From Rhodothermia bacterium (lineage in GTDB: Bacteria > Bacteroidota > Rhodothermia > Rhodothermales > UBA2364): a DNA stretch of 64,000 nucleotides. Each line of letters opens with the position of its first letter. Positions within the stretch are counted from its first letter, which is position 1. The notes under the pieces are model-generated. The model worked only from the letters and a program-made list of their open reading frames with translations, did not search any database and had not been told where the DNA came from. The stretch spans positions 1-64,000 of the forward strand of contig JAFLBZ010000001.1 of assembly GCA_017303715.1 (NCBI GenBank). The letters run 5' to 3'. Made by a program: the position numbers and the translations under genes. Positions 36,361-45,556 of this stretch are shown piece by piece.

Positions 36361-37599
36361 TCAATCTTGGTTCAGGGTCGGTAAATAAACCACCTCTGCA
36401 AAGTTTTTGGGGTCAAAAAGCTCGATCGCCGCCTTTTTTATTTCCTCAGCACCTACGGCATCCACCGCCTCGGCAATTTCCTCTGGCGCATAAAATCGTC
36501 CGAAATACACTTCCATCCGTCCCAGACGCATCATGCAGTTGGTTGTGCCCTCCAATTCAAACATTAATCCAGCCTTAATCTGCTTCTTGGCTTGCTCCAT
36601 CAACCGCGTCGGAATGGGTTCATCCACAAAACGCAAAAGTTCACGATGGATTAACTGCCTTGCACGGTCTATTTTGGCCGCATCGGTTCCCATGTAAACA
36701 CTAAAATCTCCGACGTCCGAGAACACATTCAAACTTGCATAGATGCTATAACAATAGCCATATTTTTCCCGAATATTAAGGTTTAGCCGACTGGACATGC
36801 CGCCGCTCAACATGGTGTTCAGCACAGAGAGAACATTCCGACGGGCATCATCTTTCAGACCAGCGCAGGTGGTTCCGAGCAATAAATGGGCTTGTTGGAT
36901 GGGTTTGGGAATGGTTTTTTGTTGTACGACCACAGGCGCTAATATCCGTTCTGGAAACGCGGTCATAGACGACTGGACGTGTTGGGTGTATTTTTCCACC
37001 AAGCGGACGACCTTCTCGTGGGCAATGGCTCCCGCAACCGCTACCACCACGCGATCCGGCTGGTAATGCGTGCTGATATACCGCATCAACTGGTCTTGGG
37101 TGAAAGAAGTAACCGATTCTGGAGACCCAATGATCGGATGTCCCATGGGCTGATCTCCATACACAGCACGTTCAAAGTGATCGAAGATGGATTCTTCTGG
37201 GTCATCTTCATACATTTTCATCTCCTCGATCACCACTTCTTTTTCTTTCTGGAGTTCGTCCTCCGGAAAAGTGGGATTAAAAACGAGGTCGGTCAATAAA
37301 TCTATTGCTCGCTCGGTATGCTCTGCCAATGCACGGGCATAATAACAGGTATTTTCTTTGCCCGTAAACGCATTTAAATACCCACCAACCGATTCTAAAT
37401 ATGCCGCAATTTGCTTCATCCGACGGTTGCGCGTTCCTTTAAATACCATGTGTTCTATAAAATGGGTAATTCCTTCTTCGCCTTTCAACTCATCGCGACT
37501 ACCGCTATCCACCCATATCCCTACGGATACGGTTCTGACCGTTGGGATGGTCTCTGTTACCACCCGAATGCCATTGGCCAGTACAGTTTTTTGCATCAT
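36361..37599 (-). CDS. M16 family zinc peptidase (processing-peptidase type)
   Basis: The inverted zinc motif HxxEH is present as THFIEHMVFKGT, with the expected downstream Glu region VVIEEMKMYEDDPEE. I place the start at ATG 37599 (or the adjacent ATG 37596): both follow a TAAGG ribosome-binding sequence and give about 412 residues, the family norm; the frame open to 37728 adds an unconvincing N-terminus. The protein looks cytosolic, like Bacillus YmxG. It lies 3 nt upstream of scpA in the same operon. The physiological substrate is not known. Confidence 0.9.
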   Translation of the reverse strand: MMQKTVLANGIRVVTETIPTVRTVSVGIWVDSGSRDELKGEEGITHFIEHMVFKGTRNRRMKQIAAYLESVGGYLNAFTGKENTCYYARALAEHTERAIDLLTDLVFNPTFPEDELQKEKEVVIEEMKMYEDDPEESIFDHFERAVYGDQPMGHPIIGSPESVTSFTQDQLMRYISTHYQPDRVVVAVAGAIAHEKVVRLVEKYTQHVQSSMTAFPERILAPVVVQQKTIPKPIQQAHLLLGTTCAGLKDDARRNVLSVLNTMLSGGMSSRLNLNIREKYGYCYSIYASLNVFSDVGDFSVYMGTDAAKIDRARQLIHRELLRFVDEPIPTRLMEQAKKQIKAGLMFELEGTTNCMMRLGRMEVYFGRFYAPEEIAEAVDAVGAEEIKKAAIELFDPKNFAEVVYLPTLNQD

Positions 37600-37726
37600 A
37601 TGCCTTAATTTTTTTGTAGAACGACGAATATACCAAATCCTAAGTGTAATTGGTATGGATGTCTTTGAAAAGTTGGGCTTGCACATGGTGTAAACTCGCT
37701 GTATCATATCCTCAAAAAAAATCACC

Positions 37727-39499
37727 ATGTTTTGGTTACGTTATACAACGCCCTTCTTGAACATTCTTCGAAAACGCCTAACACGCGGCCAGTTTGTGAT
37801 GGGCCTTGCTGTTGTAACAGGGATCACATCGGGTGCAATTGCAGTGCTGCTCAAGTCCGTTGTCCATTATATCCAACAGTTTTTAAGTAGCGTTAGTTTG
37901 TTCGGATGGACGTATGTTTTTTTTCCTTTGTTTGGCATTTTTATTACGGTCTGGGTGATCCATCGGTTTTTTGGAGGAAAATTAGAACGTGGTGTTCCGG
38001 CGGTCTTATATGCTATTGCGCAGCGATCCAGTTTTATCCCGCGCGTTAATACCTACTTACACGCAGTTTCGAGTGCCATAACAATTGGATTTGGCGGCTC
38101 GGCGGGGCTGGAAGCGCCCATTGTGGCAACCGGTTCAGCGATTGGGGCGAATTATGGCAAAATTTACCGAACGAGCTATCCAGAACGAACCCTCTTATTG
38201 GCATCTGGAGCGGCGGCAGGTATCTCGGCTGCGTTTAATGCTCCCATTGCGGGCGTAATGTTTGCCCTTGAGGTATTGTTAACCGATGTTGCGGTGAGCC
38301 ATTTTATTCCCTTGCTCATTGCTTCGGCTACAGGCGCGATTTTTTCCAAGTTGCTTTTAAACGAAGGTATTTTATTTGCTTTTAACATTTCGGAAGGCTT
38401 AGAAGCCTATCATTTGCCATTTTATCTTTTTTTAGGTGTATTGGCGGGACTACAAAGCGTCTATTATGCGCGTGTAACACACTGGGTAGAGCGCCAATTT
38501 GCCCGTCTAAAGCACCACCCTTACCGCCGAGCTTTTGTTGGTGGGCTTATCCTTGTGGTTCTTTGTACGTTTTTCCCGCCGCTTTTCTCGGAAGGTTATT
38601 CCAGCCTAAAACTATTGGCGGGTAACGATCCCAAAACACTTCTACAACATCCATTCCTCCCAGATTTACCAGAAACCGAGTGGATGCTTTTGGTCTTGGT
38701 GGCTGCCGTCTGTTTACTCAAGGTTTTTGCAACCTCCATCACTTTAGCTTCTGGCGGCTATGGTGGGAATTTTGCGCCATCGCTTTTTGTAGGTGCATAT
38801 CTGGGCTTTTTCTTTGCACGCTTTATCAATTATTTCAACTGGATCAAACTACCTGAAGCCAGTTTTACGGTCGTAGGTATGGCTGGAATCTTAAGCGGGG
38901 TAATGCATGCCCCCTTGACGGCCATTTTCCTTATCGCCGAGATCACCAGTGGGTATTCACTTTTTATCCCGCTTATGCTCGTGGCCTCGGTTGCCCTCTT
39001 TATTTCTCGGCACTTCGAGCAATACGCAATGGATACCAAAAAATTAGCCACACAGGGCGATATTTTCACCTCTAACCGCGATCACAATGTCTTGACCCGA
39101 TTAAAACTAAACAAGTTATTGGAAAAGGATGTTGCGGTTGTACATCCAGATGGAAATCTTGAAGACTTGGTTGAGGCAATCCGAAACAGTAAGCGTAATT
39201 TATTTGCCGTCGTAGAACGATCCGGTAAATTCGTTGGAGTGATTACCTTAGATGACGTTAAAGACGTGATTTTTGATCGTGAATTGTATCATTGGTTGGT
39301 CATCGAAGACGTCATGACCCGTCCTCCTGCCACTTTGGAAGTACAGGAGGACATGGAAAGCGTCATGCGAAAATTTGAAGAGACCAAAAGTTGGAATTTA
39401 CCTGTTTTGGAAAAAGGTCAATACCTTGGCATTGTTTCTAAGTCTGGCATTTTCAACCAATACCGGCAGTCACTATCGGCCCAGCGGGAGGTTCTGTAG
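37727..39499 (+). CDS. CLC-family chloride channel/transporter with two CBS domains
   Basis: The 590-residue protein has about 11 membrane helices. The second selectivity motif is GSAGLEAP with the gating glutamate at Glu129, and the third is GGYGGNFAPSLFVG, the GxFxP loop. The usual first motif GSGIP is not present: the equivalent loop reads GGKLERGVP (83-91). Two CBS domains occupy about residues 465-585 (MTRPPATLEVQEDMESVM). Such proteins move chloride or fluoride across the inner membrane. Its last 47 bases overlap the convergent DinB gene. Confidence 0.88.
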   Translation: MFWLRYTTPFLNILRKRLTRGQFVMGLAVVTGITSGAIAVLLKSVVHYIQQFLSSVSLFGWTYVFFPLFGIFITVWVIHRFFGGKLERGVPAVLYAIAQRSSFIPRVNTYLHAVSSAITIGFGGSAGLEAPIVATGSAIGANYGKIYRTSYPERTLLLASGAAAGISAAFNAPIAGVMFALEVLLTDVAVSHFIPLLIASATGAIFSKLLLNEGILFAFNISEGLEAYHLPFYLFLGVLAGLQSVYYARVTHWVERQFARLKHHPYRRAFVGGLILVVLCTFFPPLFSEGYSSLKLLAGNDPKTLLQHPFLPDLPETEWMLLVLVAAVCLLKVFATSITLASGGYGGNFAPSLFVGAYLGFFFARFINYFNWIKLPEASFTVVGMAGILSGVMHAPLTAIFLIAEITSGYSLFIPLMLVASVALFISRHFEQYAMDTKKLATQGDIFTSNRDHNVLTRLKLNKLLEKDVAVVHPDGNLEDLVEAIRNSKRNLFAVVERSGKFVGVITLDDVKDVIFDRELYHWLVIEDVMTRPPATLEVQEDMESVMRKFEETKSWNLPVLEKGQYLGIVSKSGIFNQYRQSLSAQREVL

Positions 39500-40052
39500 C
39501 AAGTCCGTCACCCGGACTATACAGCCGCTCTACCATCATTTCAATGGCTTGACGATGGTGTCGAATGTGGTACATGGTAAAATAGAGCATCTCGCGAATG
39601 GTAATTTTGCCCAACAAAGGATGTGGCAATTGAAATTCGTCGAGCTGTTCTTCGCGCCATTTACTCCTTAAAATCTTGAGGTGTAGCTCCACTTCCACAG
39701 AAAAAGCCTTTAGCAAGGTACTCCGGTCACCGGTTTCGTGGGGCAAATATCTTTCTGGAGCGCGACCACCCGATTTTAGCACTTCGCGGTAGGCAACAAC
39801 CAACATTTCATAGGTCAGAGAATCACGGCTTGGTGTTCCCGACATCAATTTGAGCAACATTTTGGGGAGTCTCAGCCCCAAATTTGTTTGATTCAAGCAG
39901 ATGTTCAGATGTTCGACATTTTCGGCGATAGACCATTTTCCGGGTATGTGTTTGCGGAACAACACTTCTTCCGGCAGGCTTTCAATGTAAATTTGAAACT
40001 GCGTAAATGTCGTCTGAATCTCTCGGATCAGATTGTTTTTTGAAGGATGCAT
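39453..40052 (-). CDS. DinB-superfamily protein
   Basis: A 199-residue four-helix-bundle protein with a DinB-type metal motif: HLNICL in the first helix region (ENVEHLNICL), and HIRHHRQAIEMM near residue 165-180. The pattern GKWSIAENVEHL is typical of DinB-like/YfiT-type proteins, which may be thiol-dependent hydrolases or transferases. Its function is not known. It overlaps the convergent CLC gene by 47 bases (39453-39499) at the 3' end; both frames appear intact, so this is a real antisense overlap. Confidence 0.8.
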   Translation of the reverse strand: MHPSKNNLIREIQTTFTQFQIYIESLPEEVLFRKHIPGKWSIAENVEHLNICLNQTNLGLRLPKMLLKLMSGTPSRDSLTYEMLVVAYREVLKSGGRAPERYLPHETGDRSTLLKAFSVEVELHLKILRSKWREEQLDEFQLPHPLLGKITIREMLYFTMYHIRHHRQAIEMMVERLYSPGDGLATEPPAGPIVTAGIG

Positions 40053-40120
40053 CAGGTTAATCTACTGGTGGGGGCGTTGGTATTGCCTTTGATACATCCC
40101 AATACAAAAAGGATGAATGA

Positions 40121-40154
40121 AGAAATGGCCTACATTTTTTTGCAGGCCATTTCT
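40121..40154 (-). terminator. Hairpin downstream of pnp
   Basis: AGAAATGGCCT (40121-40131) and AGGCCATTTCT (40144-40154) form a perfect 11-bp stem with a 12-nt loop. On the minus strand it lies 22 nt after the pnp stop codon; the following U-tract is weak. Confidence 0.6.
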
Positions 40155-40176
40155 CAACATATTTCTTTATGTGCGG

Positions 40177-42426
40177 TTAACGTCTCCGGTCTCCACCTCC
40201 GCCACGGCGATCCCCACCGCGACGGTCGTCCCGACGATCGTCCCGACGTGGAGGCCGCGGGGAACGTTCCCGCTCTACATATCCTTCCGGTTTTTCGAGG
40301 AAGGGCTTACGAGAGAGGCGCAATTTGCCATCCGGCAGTACATCAATCAATTTCACCTTCAGCACATCGCCCACTTTTACGACGTCTTCGACGTTTTTAA
40401 CAAATTCATAGCTCATCTCTGAAACGTGCAACAAGGCTTCTTTGCCGGGTAAGATCTCGATCAATGGCCCAATTTCAAGAATCCGAGTGACGGGGCCTTC
40501 AAACTCATCCCCCACTTCGGGTTTAGAGGCAATCCCTTTCACGATTTGGGCGGCGGCAGCGGCTTTCACGCCATCCACAGCAGCAATCGTGACATAGCCT
40601 TTTCCGTTACGCTCGTCAATAGAAATCACGGTTCCGGTCTCCCGTTGGATGCCCTGTACCACTTTTCCACCCGGCCCGATAACAGCTCCTATGAAGTCGG
40701 AATCTATCTCAATCACGGTTAAGCGTGGGGCAAATGGCTTCAGGTCTTCTCTTGGTTCCGAGATCGTTTCCCGCATTTTGTTCAGGATGTGTAAACGTCC
40801 AGCTTTGGCTTGGTTTAGTGCCGTAGCCATTGTTTCGCGGGAGAGGGACTTGATTTTGATGTCCATTTGGCAAGCGGTAATTCCGTCTTCGGTTCCGGTG
40901 ATTTTAAAGTCCATATCCCCCAAATGGTCTTCTGTACCCAAAATATCCGAAAGCACAGCAACGCGATCGCCCTCTGCAATAAGGCCCATCGCAATGCCCG
41001 CTACCATTTTCTTAACTGGAACGCCTGCATCCATCAAGGCCATCATGCCGGAGCAAACCGAACCCATCGAAGACGATCCATTCGATTCCAACACTTCACA
41101 AACAAGACGGATGGTGTAGGCGAAATCATCAATCGAAGGCAATACATAGGATAGGGCACGCTCGGCCAATTTACCATGCCCAACCTCGCGACGACTCGTG
41201 CCACGGATTGGCTTTACCTCACCCGTAGAATAGGGTGGGAAGTTATAATGTAAGAAGAACCTACGGTCTTGATTTTCAAACAATTGGTCTATAGATTGCG
41301 CATCTTTGTCCGTTCCAAGTGTACAAGATGCCAAGACCTGCGTCTCGCCACGGGTAAAGATGGAAGAACCGTGTACGCGAGGCAGATAACCAGCCTCGCA
41401 CCAGATCGGACGGACATCGGTCAAGGAGCGACCATCAATACGGCGACTGTCATTAAGGATGGCTTTCCGCATCACTTCTTTTTCCACCTCATCCACCGCT
41501 TCTTTTATTTGCTTGGCCGTCCAACCTTCCTCGGTGGCTTCTGCCTGAACTGATCCGGCTTCTTCGTCGGTTTTGCCCAACATGACCTCTAAAACGTGGT
41601 CGCGGATGGTTGCGATACCGCCATAAAAATTGGCTTTGTTATACGGCTGATTCAGGTGTTCGTCTATTTCTTTGGCACAATGTGTGGCCACCTTTTCTAC
41701 CAAGCCTTCTGGCAGGAGGTTTAACGAATAGGTTTTTGGCTCAATTTCTCCAACTTGCGCCACCAATTCCAACTGGGCTTGTACTACTTTGCGGATAACG
41801 CTATGACCAAAATCGAGTGCGGCCATCATATCCTCTTCACTCACCTCTTTCATTTCTCCTTCCACCATCACCACAGACTCGGCGGTTCCAGCGACAACCA
41901 AATCTATATCGCTCATAGTGAGTTGAGAAATGGTAGGATAAGCCACAAATTCCCCACCAACCCGTGCTACACGCACTTGGGCTACGGGGCCATGGAATGG
42001 GGCGCCGGTCAGCATCAGCGCTGCAGAAGCACCTGTTGCCGCAATTACATCCGAATCATTTTCGCCATCTGCCGAAAGCACCGTCAACATAATCTGTACT
42101 TCGTCTTGATACCCATCCGTAAACATAGGACGGATGCTCCGGTCGGAGAGGCGTGCTGATAGAATTTCCTTTTCGCTTGGGCGGCCTTCCCGTTTGATAA
42201 AGCCTCCCGGAATTTTCCCGCCAGCCGAGAAGCCCTCGCGGTACTCAACGGTTAAGGGAAAGAAATTTAGCCCCTCGCGTGGTGGACCAACCACTACGGT
42301 ACATAGTACCATTGTATCGCCTAAGCGAACAACCACCGATCCATCCGCCTGTTTGGCCAAACGTCCGGTTTCAAAAATCAATTCTCGGCCATCACCGAGG
42401 TCAAGGGTTTGGTAAATACCATTCAT
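40177..42426 (-). CDS. pnp: Polyribonucleotide nucleotidyltransferase
   Basis: The 749-residue enzyme has two RNase PH-like domains (GDTMVLCTVV; GTDKDAQSIDQL ... RREVGHGKLAERAL), a KH domain (GAVIGPGGKVVQGI) and an S1 domain (GPVTRILEIGPLIEILPGKEALLHVSEM). It degrades RNA 3' to 5' by phosphorolysis. The C-terminus ends in an Arg/Gly/Asp-rich tail of about 35 residues after the S1 domain. rpsO is located upstream on the same strand, the conserved rpsO-pnp order, but a terminator separates them. Confidence 0.97.
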   Translation of the reverse strand: MNGIYQTLDLGDGRELIFETGRLAKQADGSVVVRLGDTMVLCTVVVGPPREGLNFFPLTVEYREGFSAGGKIPGGFIKREGRPSEKEILSARLSDRSIRPMFTDGYQDEVQIMLTVLSADGENDSDVIAATGASAALMLTGAPFHGPVAQVRVARVGGEFVAYPTISQLTMSDIDLVVAGTAESVVMVEGEMKEVSEEDMMAALDFGHSVIRKVVQAQLELVAQVGEIEPKTYSLNLLPEGLVEKVATHCAKEIDEHLNQPYNKANFYGGIATIRDHVLEVMLGKTDEEAGSVQAEATEEGWTAKQIKEAVDEVEKEVMRKAILNDSRRIDGRSLTDVRPIWCEAGYLPRVHGSSIFTRGETQVLASCTLGTDKDAQSIDQLFENQDRRFFLHYNFPPYSTGEVKPIRGTSRREVGHGKLAERALSYVLPSIDDFAYTIRLVCEVLESNGSSSMGSVCSGMMALMDAGVPVKKMVAGIAMGLIAEGDRVAVLSDILGTEDHLGDMDFKITGTEDGITACQMDIKIKSLSRETMATALNQAKAGRLHILNKMRETISEPREDLKPFAPRLTVIEIDSDFIGAVIGPGGKVVQGIQRETGTVISIDERNGKGYVTIAAVDGVKAAAAAQIVKGIASKPEVGDEFEGPVTRILEIGPLIEILPGKEALLHVSEMSYEFVKNVEDVVKVGDVLKVKLIDVLPDGKLRLSRKPFLEKPEGYVERERSPRPPRRDDRRDDRRGGDRRGGGGDRRR

Positions 42427-42585
42427 GTTTTTTCCTTCGCGCGTTCACAACATAGAGGGCACAAGCGTAAGCCTGGGATACATCAACATTACAACGCAGC
42501 TTGTTTAGTGATACAACTAAACGGGCCTTACCCGTCCATTGGGCATGAGCATTCAATGAGAATTGACGGACAAGAAGAGCCGTTT

Positions 42586-42622
42586 TAAAAGAAAGACAGC
42601 GACTTCCACCAAGAAGCCGCTG
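42586..42622 (-). terminator. Terminator or processing hairpin between rpsO and pnp
   Basis: On the minus strand a 10-bp stem (one G-U pair; plus coordinates 42597-42606 and 42613-42622) with a 6-nt loop is followed by a U-rich stretch (TCTTTCTTTT). It starts 17 nt after the rpsO stop. Confidence 0.7.
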
Positions 42623-42638
42623 CCATTTTGGGTTTCGA

Positions 42639-42902
42639 TTATTTCCGAATACCGAGTTCTTTCAGAATTTGGCGGTATTGTTCAACGTCTTTTTTGTGGA
42701 GATAATCCAGCATATTTCGACGTTTACCTACCAATTGAATAAGGCCACGACGTGCGGCATGATCCTTTTTATTGCGCTGAAGATGTTCGGTAATTTCTGC
42801 AATGCGTTTGGTGTAAATGGCAATTTGAACTTGGGTTTTTCCCGTATTGTTCTCCGAGCCGCCATAGGTTTTTACCACCTCGGCAATTTGTTCTTTGGTC
42901 AT
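42639..42902 (-). CDS. rpsO: 30S ribosomal protein S15
   Basis: ATG 42902 gives 87 residues (MTKEQIAEVVKTYG ... LIQLVGKRRNMLDYLHKKD), the expected length for S15, and has a GGAG ribosome-binding sequence 6 nt upstream; the frame's TTG at 42914 would add four residues and lose that site. S15 binds 16S rRNA early in 30S assembly. The gene is followed by a hairpin and then pnp on the same strand, as in many bacteria. ribF lies upstream. Confidence 0.97.
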   Translation of the reverse strand: MTKEQIAEVVKTYGGSENNTGKTQVQIAIYTKRIAEITEHLQRNKKDHAARRGLIQLVGKRRNMLDYLHKKDVEQYRQILKELGIRK

Positions 42903-42972
42903 TTGGGTCTCCAATTTCCGAATCGTACATCCGGAAATAGATTTTTAATTTAAACAAGAAAATAAAGATCAA

Positions 42973-43908
42973 TTAAGATAAGGCAGAAAAATAGGTTTTG
43001 CAATCGGCTTTGTCTTTCTTCAACGCATCTTGTAACAAGGCTAATGAAGGAAAACGTTCATCATGTCGGATGAAGGTGTAAAATTGGACGGTGATCACCT
43101 GCCCATACAAGTTGTCTTCAAAGTCAAAGATATTTACCTCCAATCCCCGCCTTCCATTCGTTGTAACCGAGGGTCTTTCGCCCACATACGCCATTCCTTC
43201 GTGGCGGGTTCCGCTTGTGGTGGTTATCCGAACGGCATAACTGCCATTCATCGGAAGGATTTTGCGTGGATGTATCGGCAAGACATTTGCAGTTGGGAAT
43301 CCGAGTTTGCGGCCTATTTTTTGGCCAAGGTGTACAGTTCCGGCCACCTCGTAAGGTCTTCCAAGGAGTGTAACAGCCTCCTCCACCTGCCCTTTTGCCA
43401 AATAATGGCGAATGGCTGTAGAAGACACCACCTCATCCGATACCATCTGAGCGGGTATTTCGTGCGTCTTGAACCCAAATTCAGTTCCTTTTTCGCGCAA
43501 AAGATCAAAACCACCCATTCGGTTATGACCAAACCGATGGTCATAACCAATCACAAACACCTTTAGCCCAATACGCTCGACCAAGTATTTCTGGATATAA
43601 GGCTCTGGCAGCGTATCGGCGAAGTCTTTTGTAAACGGCACAACCACCAAGCGCGACAGCCCCAAAGCCGCTAAATAGGCAGAACGTTCCTTAATATCCG
43701 TCAGTAATCCATGCGGTTTGCCCATAAGGACTTCCCTTGGGTGAGGATCGAAAGTGACAACCGTGCTAACCCCTTTTTCCTGTGCTGCTGTATGGTTCAA
43801 AAACCGAATGATGGCTTCATGTCCGAGGTGTACCCCATCAAAGGTTCCTACCGTCAACACACTGTTCGCATTTGGACGAATATTTTCCCAGCCTTCTTCT
43901 ATTGTCAT
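42973..43908 (-). CDS. ribF: Bifunctional riboflavin kinase/FAD synthetase
   Basis: A 311-residue protein with the N-terminal FMN adenylyltransferase domain (VGTFDGVHLGHEAIIR: the HxGH nucleotidyl motif; FVIGYDHRFGHNR) and a C-terminal riboflavin kinase domain (KIGRKLGFPTAN, then GMAYVGERPSVTTNGRRGLEVNIFDF). It makes FMN and FAD in the cytosol. It is transcribed on the minus strand, 70 nt upstream of rpsO's start. The divergent gene on the plus strand is GldE-like; a tandem repeat lies in between. I see no FMN riboswitch upstream. Confidence 0.95.
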   Translation of the reverse strand: MTIEEGWENIRPNANSVLTVGTFDGVHLGHEAIIRFLNHTAAQEKGVSTVVTFDPHPREVLMGKPHGLLTDIKERSAYLAALGLSRLVVVPFTKDFADTLPEPYIQKYLVERIGLKVFVIGYDHRFGHNRMGGFDLLREKGTEFGFKTHEIPAQMVSDEVVSSTAIRHYLAKGQVEEAVTLLGRPYEVAGTVHLGQKIGRKLGFPTANVLPIHPRKILPMNGSYAVRITTTSGTRHEGMAYVGERPSVTTNGRRGLEVNIFDFEDNLYGQVITVQFYTFIRHDERFPSLALLQDALKKDKADCKTYFSALS

Positions 43909-43980
43909 ACCGAAAGATTACTTATTTTGAAGGATTGTAAAGGACAACAAAATTAACCTTTACCCAAGACCTTAAAGCGG

Positions 43981-44022
43981 CATTAACGGATAATTCAGAA
44001 TCATTAACGGATAATTCAGAAT
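43981..44022. repeat. Two exact tandem copies of a 21-bp unit
   Basis: CATTAACGGATAATTCAGAAT occurs at 43981-44001 and again directly at 44002-44022. It is placed in the divergent gap between ribF and the GldE-like gene, where promoters or operators are expected. Confidence 0.85.
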
Positions 44023-44205
44023 CACGAAGTCCAAAACGACCTCCAATTGGGAATCGGAAGCGCTATCTCTAAAAAAAAATCATCACCACTACTTGCATCC
44101 CCCCCTATATTTATTGCTAATTTAGGAGATATTCTTCCGAATGTATTGGCAAGCGGTCTTGATGGCCCATGTTTAACCAAACGAAGGACTTTACCTTCTC
44201 CAACT

Positions 44206-45555
44206 TTGGACGACCCTTACCCTATTTCTTCTTTGGATTGGGCAATCTTCTCCATCCAAACCCAGTGGTTTCTTTTTTTTGAGACGGCTGCTTTTTTAAC
44301 ACTTCTATTTGTTTCTGCGCTGTTATCGGGTGCGGAAGTTGCTTTTTTATCCCTTTCGGATCGGGAAAAACGCCGATTAACCGAGTCGTCCTCCGCTGCA
44401 CATCGCAGAATCCTGCATCTTGCAACAACACCCGGCGTGACACTCACTTCGATTCTCACCATGAATACGCTTGCCAACGTCACGTTAGTGCTTCTTGGAA
44501 CAGAGATCACCCAACAAATGGCGACGTCTTATGGACTTCCCACCCGTTGGAGTTTATTGGTAGAGGGCATATTGCTATCGTTGTTTTTGGTCTCTTTTGC
44601 AGAGATTATCCCAAAGATGTTGGCACACCACTATGCGCATACTTATTGCCGCATCATGTCTTTGCCCGTATATTGGGCGGTTCGACTGAGTGCGCCTTTT
44701 GCCCGTTTATTGGCTCCGCTTTCTTCTCGAATTAACGAACGGATAGATGCCTATAGCGGAGGCTTAACCGCAGAAGACCTAAAATACTTAGCTGATATTG
44801 GTGAAAAGCACGGCTCTATCCAAGCAATGGAGCGCGATATGATCCACTCGATCGCAGAATTTAATGAAACCACTGTTCGCGAGGTCATGACCAGTCGGGT
44901 AGATGTGGTTGCCCTTTCCACTACGCTAAACTTCTCGGAAGTCTTGCACCTCGTCCGCGAGCATGGCTACTCCAGATACCCCCTTTTCGAGTCCAATTTA
45001 GACCAGATCATCGGCTTGGTTTATGCAAAAGACTTTTTACCTTTTATGGATCAAATCCCGTTACTAGCATCCATTGATTGGCAAAAAGTGGTACGTCCAG
45101 AACCGCTTTATGTACCGGAATCCAAAAAAATCAGTGACTTATTGGAGGAATTTCGTCAAAAACGACTACACATGGCCATCGTCATTGATGAACATGGCGG
45201 TACAGAAGGCTTGGTGACCATGGAGGATATTCTGGAAGAAATTGTAGGCGATATCCGTGACGAGTTGGACGACGAAGAAGAATTCCTCTTCCGCAAAATG
45301 GACGAACATGTGTATCTGGTGAGTGGGCGGATGCACATTGATGATCTTCAGGCGGAACTTCCCTTCGAATTTCAGGCCGATGACGAAGACATTCAGACCG
45401 TAGCGGGTCTTTTTCTACACCTTTATGGCGATTTCCCGCAAGAAGGCGATACCATTGCCTTGGAAGATCTGAACTTTACCGCTCGAAAAATCACCCAACA
45501 CCGCATAGATGAAGTGCTCATTGAGCGATCAACTCCAAATGGCCCGACCGAATAA
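44206..45555 (+). CDS. CNNM/CBS-domain CorC_HlyC protein, GldE-like
   Basis: A membrane protein with a DUF21/CNNM domain (LLSGAEVAFLSLSDREKRRL, then about four helices), a pair of CBS domains (EVMTSRVDVVALS; VYAKDFLPFM) and a CorC_HlyC transporter-associated domain at the C-terminus. The order matches GldE of gliding Bacteroidota and the CorC/HlyC family. The frame is open from TTG 44047 but contains no ATG in the N-terminal part. I choose TTG 44206 because it yields 449 residues starting with DDPYPISSL, resembling the acidic, Pro-rich N-terminus of GldE. TTG 44233 is possible, as is an ATG at 44169 in another frame joined across an 8-T run. Confidence 0.78.
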   Translation: MDDPYPISSLDWAIFSIQTQWFLFFETAAFLTLLFVSALLSGAEVAFLSLSDREKRRLTESSSAAHRRILHLATTPGVTLTSILTMNTLANVTLVLLGTEITQQMATSYGLPTRWSLLVEGILLSLFLVSFAEIIPKMLAHHYAHTYCRIMSLPVYWAVRLSAPFARLLAPLSSRINERIDAYSGGLTAEDLKYLADIGEKHGSIQAMERDMIHSIAEFNETTVREVMTSRVDVVALSTTLNFSEVLHLVREHGYSRYPLFESNLDQIIGLVYAKDFLPFMDQIPLLASIDWQKVVRPEPLYVPESKKISDLLEEFRQKRLHMAIVIDEHGGTEGLVTMEDILEEIVGDIRDELDDEEEFLFRKMDEHVYLVSGRMHIDDLQAELPFEFQADDEDIQTVAGLFLHLYGDFPQEGDTIALEDLNFTARKITQHRIDEVLIERSTPNGPTE

Positions 45556-45556
45556 C

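Noticed and set aside
43981-44022. CRISPR-like repeat
   Set aside because: Only two directly adjacent copies, no spacers and no cas genes.
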